From positions 22,479 to 86,478 of the forward strand of contig CASDZK010000068.1 of assembly GCA_949286165.1 (NCBI GenBank): a DNA stretch of 64,000 bases, in the 5' to 3' direction. The notes under the pieces were generated by a model, which saw only the letters and a list, made by a program, of their open reading frames with translations, was not told the origin of the DNA and ran no database searches. This DNA comes from an uncultured Alistipes sp. (lineage in GTDB: Bacteria > Bacteroidota > Bacteroidia > Bacteroidales > Rikenellaceae). The translations under genes were made by a program, and so were the position numbers. Shown piece after piece: positions 63,999 through 64,000 of this stretch. Within the stretch, counting starts at the first letter, position 1. Each line of letters begins with the position of its first letter.

Positions 63999-64000
63999 CA

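Overview
The window looks like a chromosomal segment of a Bacteroidales bacterium with mid-40s percent GC. The exact genus is not resolved; a Barnesiella or Parabacteroides-like gut or host-associated species is only a guess. Three things support this. The lineage-typical families present include BT_3928-type DoxX/MauE-thioredoxin proteins, a DUF5606 protein, DUF4493 lipoproteins, SusB-like GH97, long QueA-like proteins and HepC-like lyases. Promoters carry the Bacteroidetes form, with a -33 TTTG or TTG and a -7 TAnnTTTG about 19-21 bp apart. Surface proteins carry lipoprotein signals. No rRNA, tRNA, CRISPR array, prophage or complete insertion sequence was recognised.

Layout: the left edge holds the C-terminal part of a HepC-like polysaccharide lyase, then a guanine-deaminase-type enzyme and a DUF5606 protein. 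A three-gene RND efflux operon (adaptor, pump, outer-membrane channel) follows at 2.6-8.3 kb, convergent with a ligA/zinc-peptidase pair. From 11 to 22 kb come a small acidic protein, a GT2 glycosyltransferase, a DoxX/thioredoxin membrane protein with a secreted Asp-box protein, an unusual GH97, pfkA, a GH43 plus an unrecognised 677-residue exported protein, and a DUF2807 protein. From 22 to 35.8 kb lies a largely housekeeping block: membrane pyrophosphatase, an Smr-domain protein divergent from a QueA-like gene, a YgiQ radical SAM enzyme, dnaB, ftsE, gyrB, then an msrC-znuA-znuC-like operon.

At 35.8-36.8 kb a small XRE repressor-like gene sits beside a 570-bp AT-rich non-coding stretch. Six copies of a TTACAAATGTAA-type palindrome are spread through this interval. 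One lies on the gene's own -7 box, one is just upstream of its -33, one is inside its coding sequence, one is beyond its 3' end, and two form a large perfect inverted repeat. This is the most striking undescribed regulatory layout in the window.

After it come a sugar-kinase/CBM9-like pair divergent from a GH43, a DHOD-like/YggS pair, a C69 peptidase, a three-gene DUF4493 lipoprotein operon, an rRNA/tRNA methyltransferase, carAB, gdhA, an MFS transporter, an M23 peptidase/EEP pair, a two-domain GH43, a decayed DUF1893 gene and the 3' part of an iron-sulfur aldo/keto reductase. Two GH43 genes 24 kb apart share a nearly identical 21-bp palindrome at their promoters, which suggests a small sugar regulon.

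Non-coding items of note are a 126-bp MITE-like element with 27-bp terminal inverted repeats (24867-24992), a 117-bp palindromic repeat after gdhA (56064-56180), and several unusually long perfect hairpins acting as bidirectional terminators.
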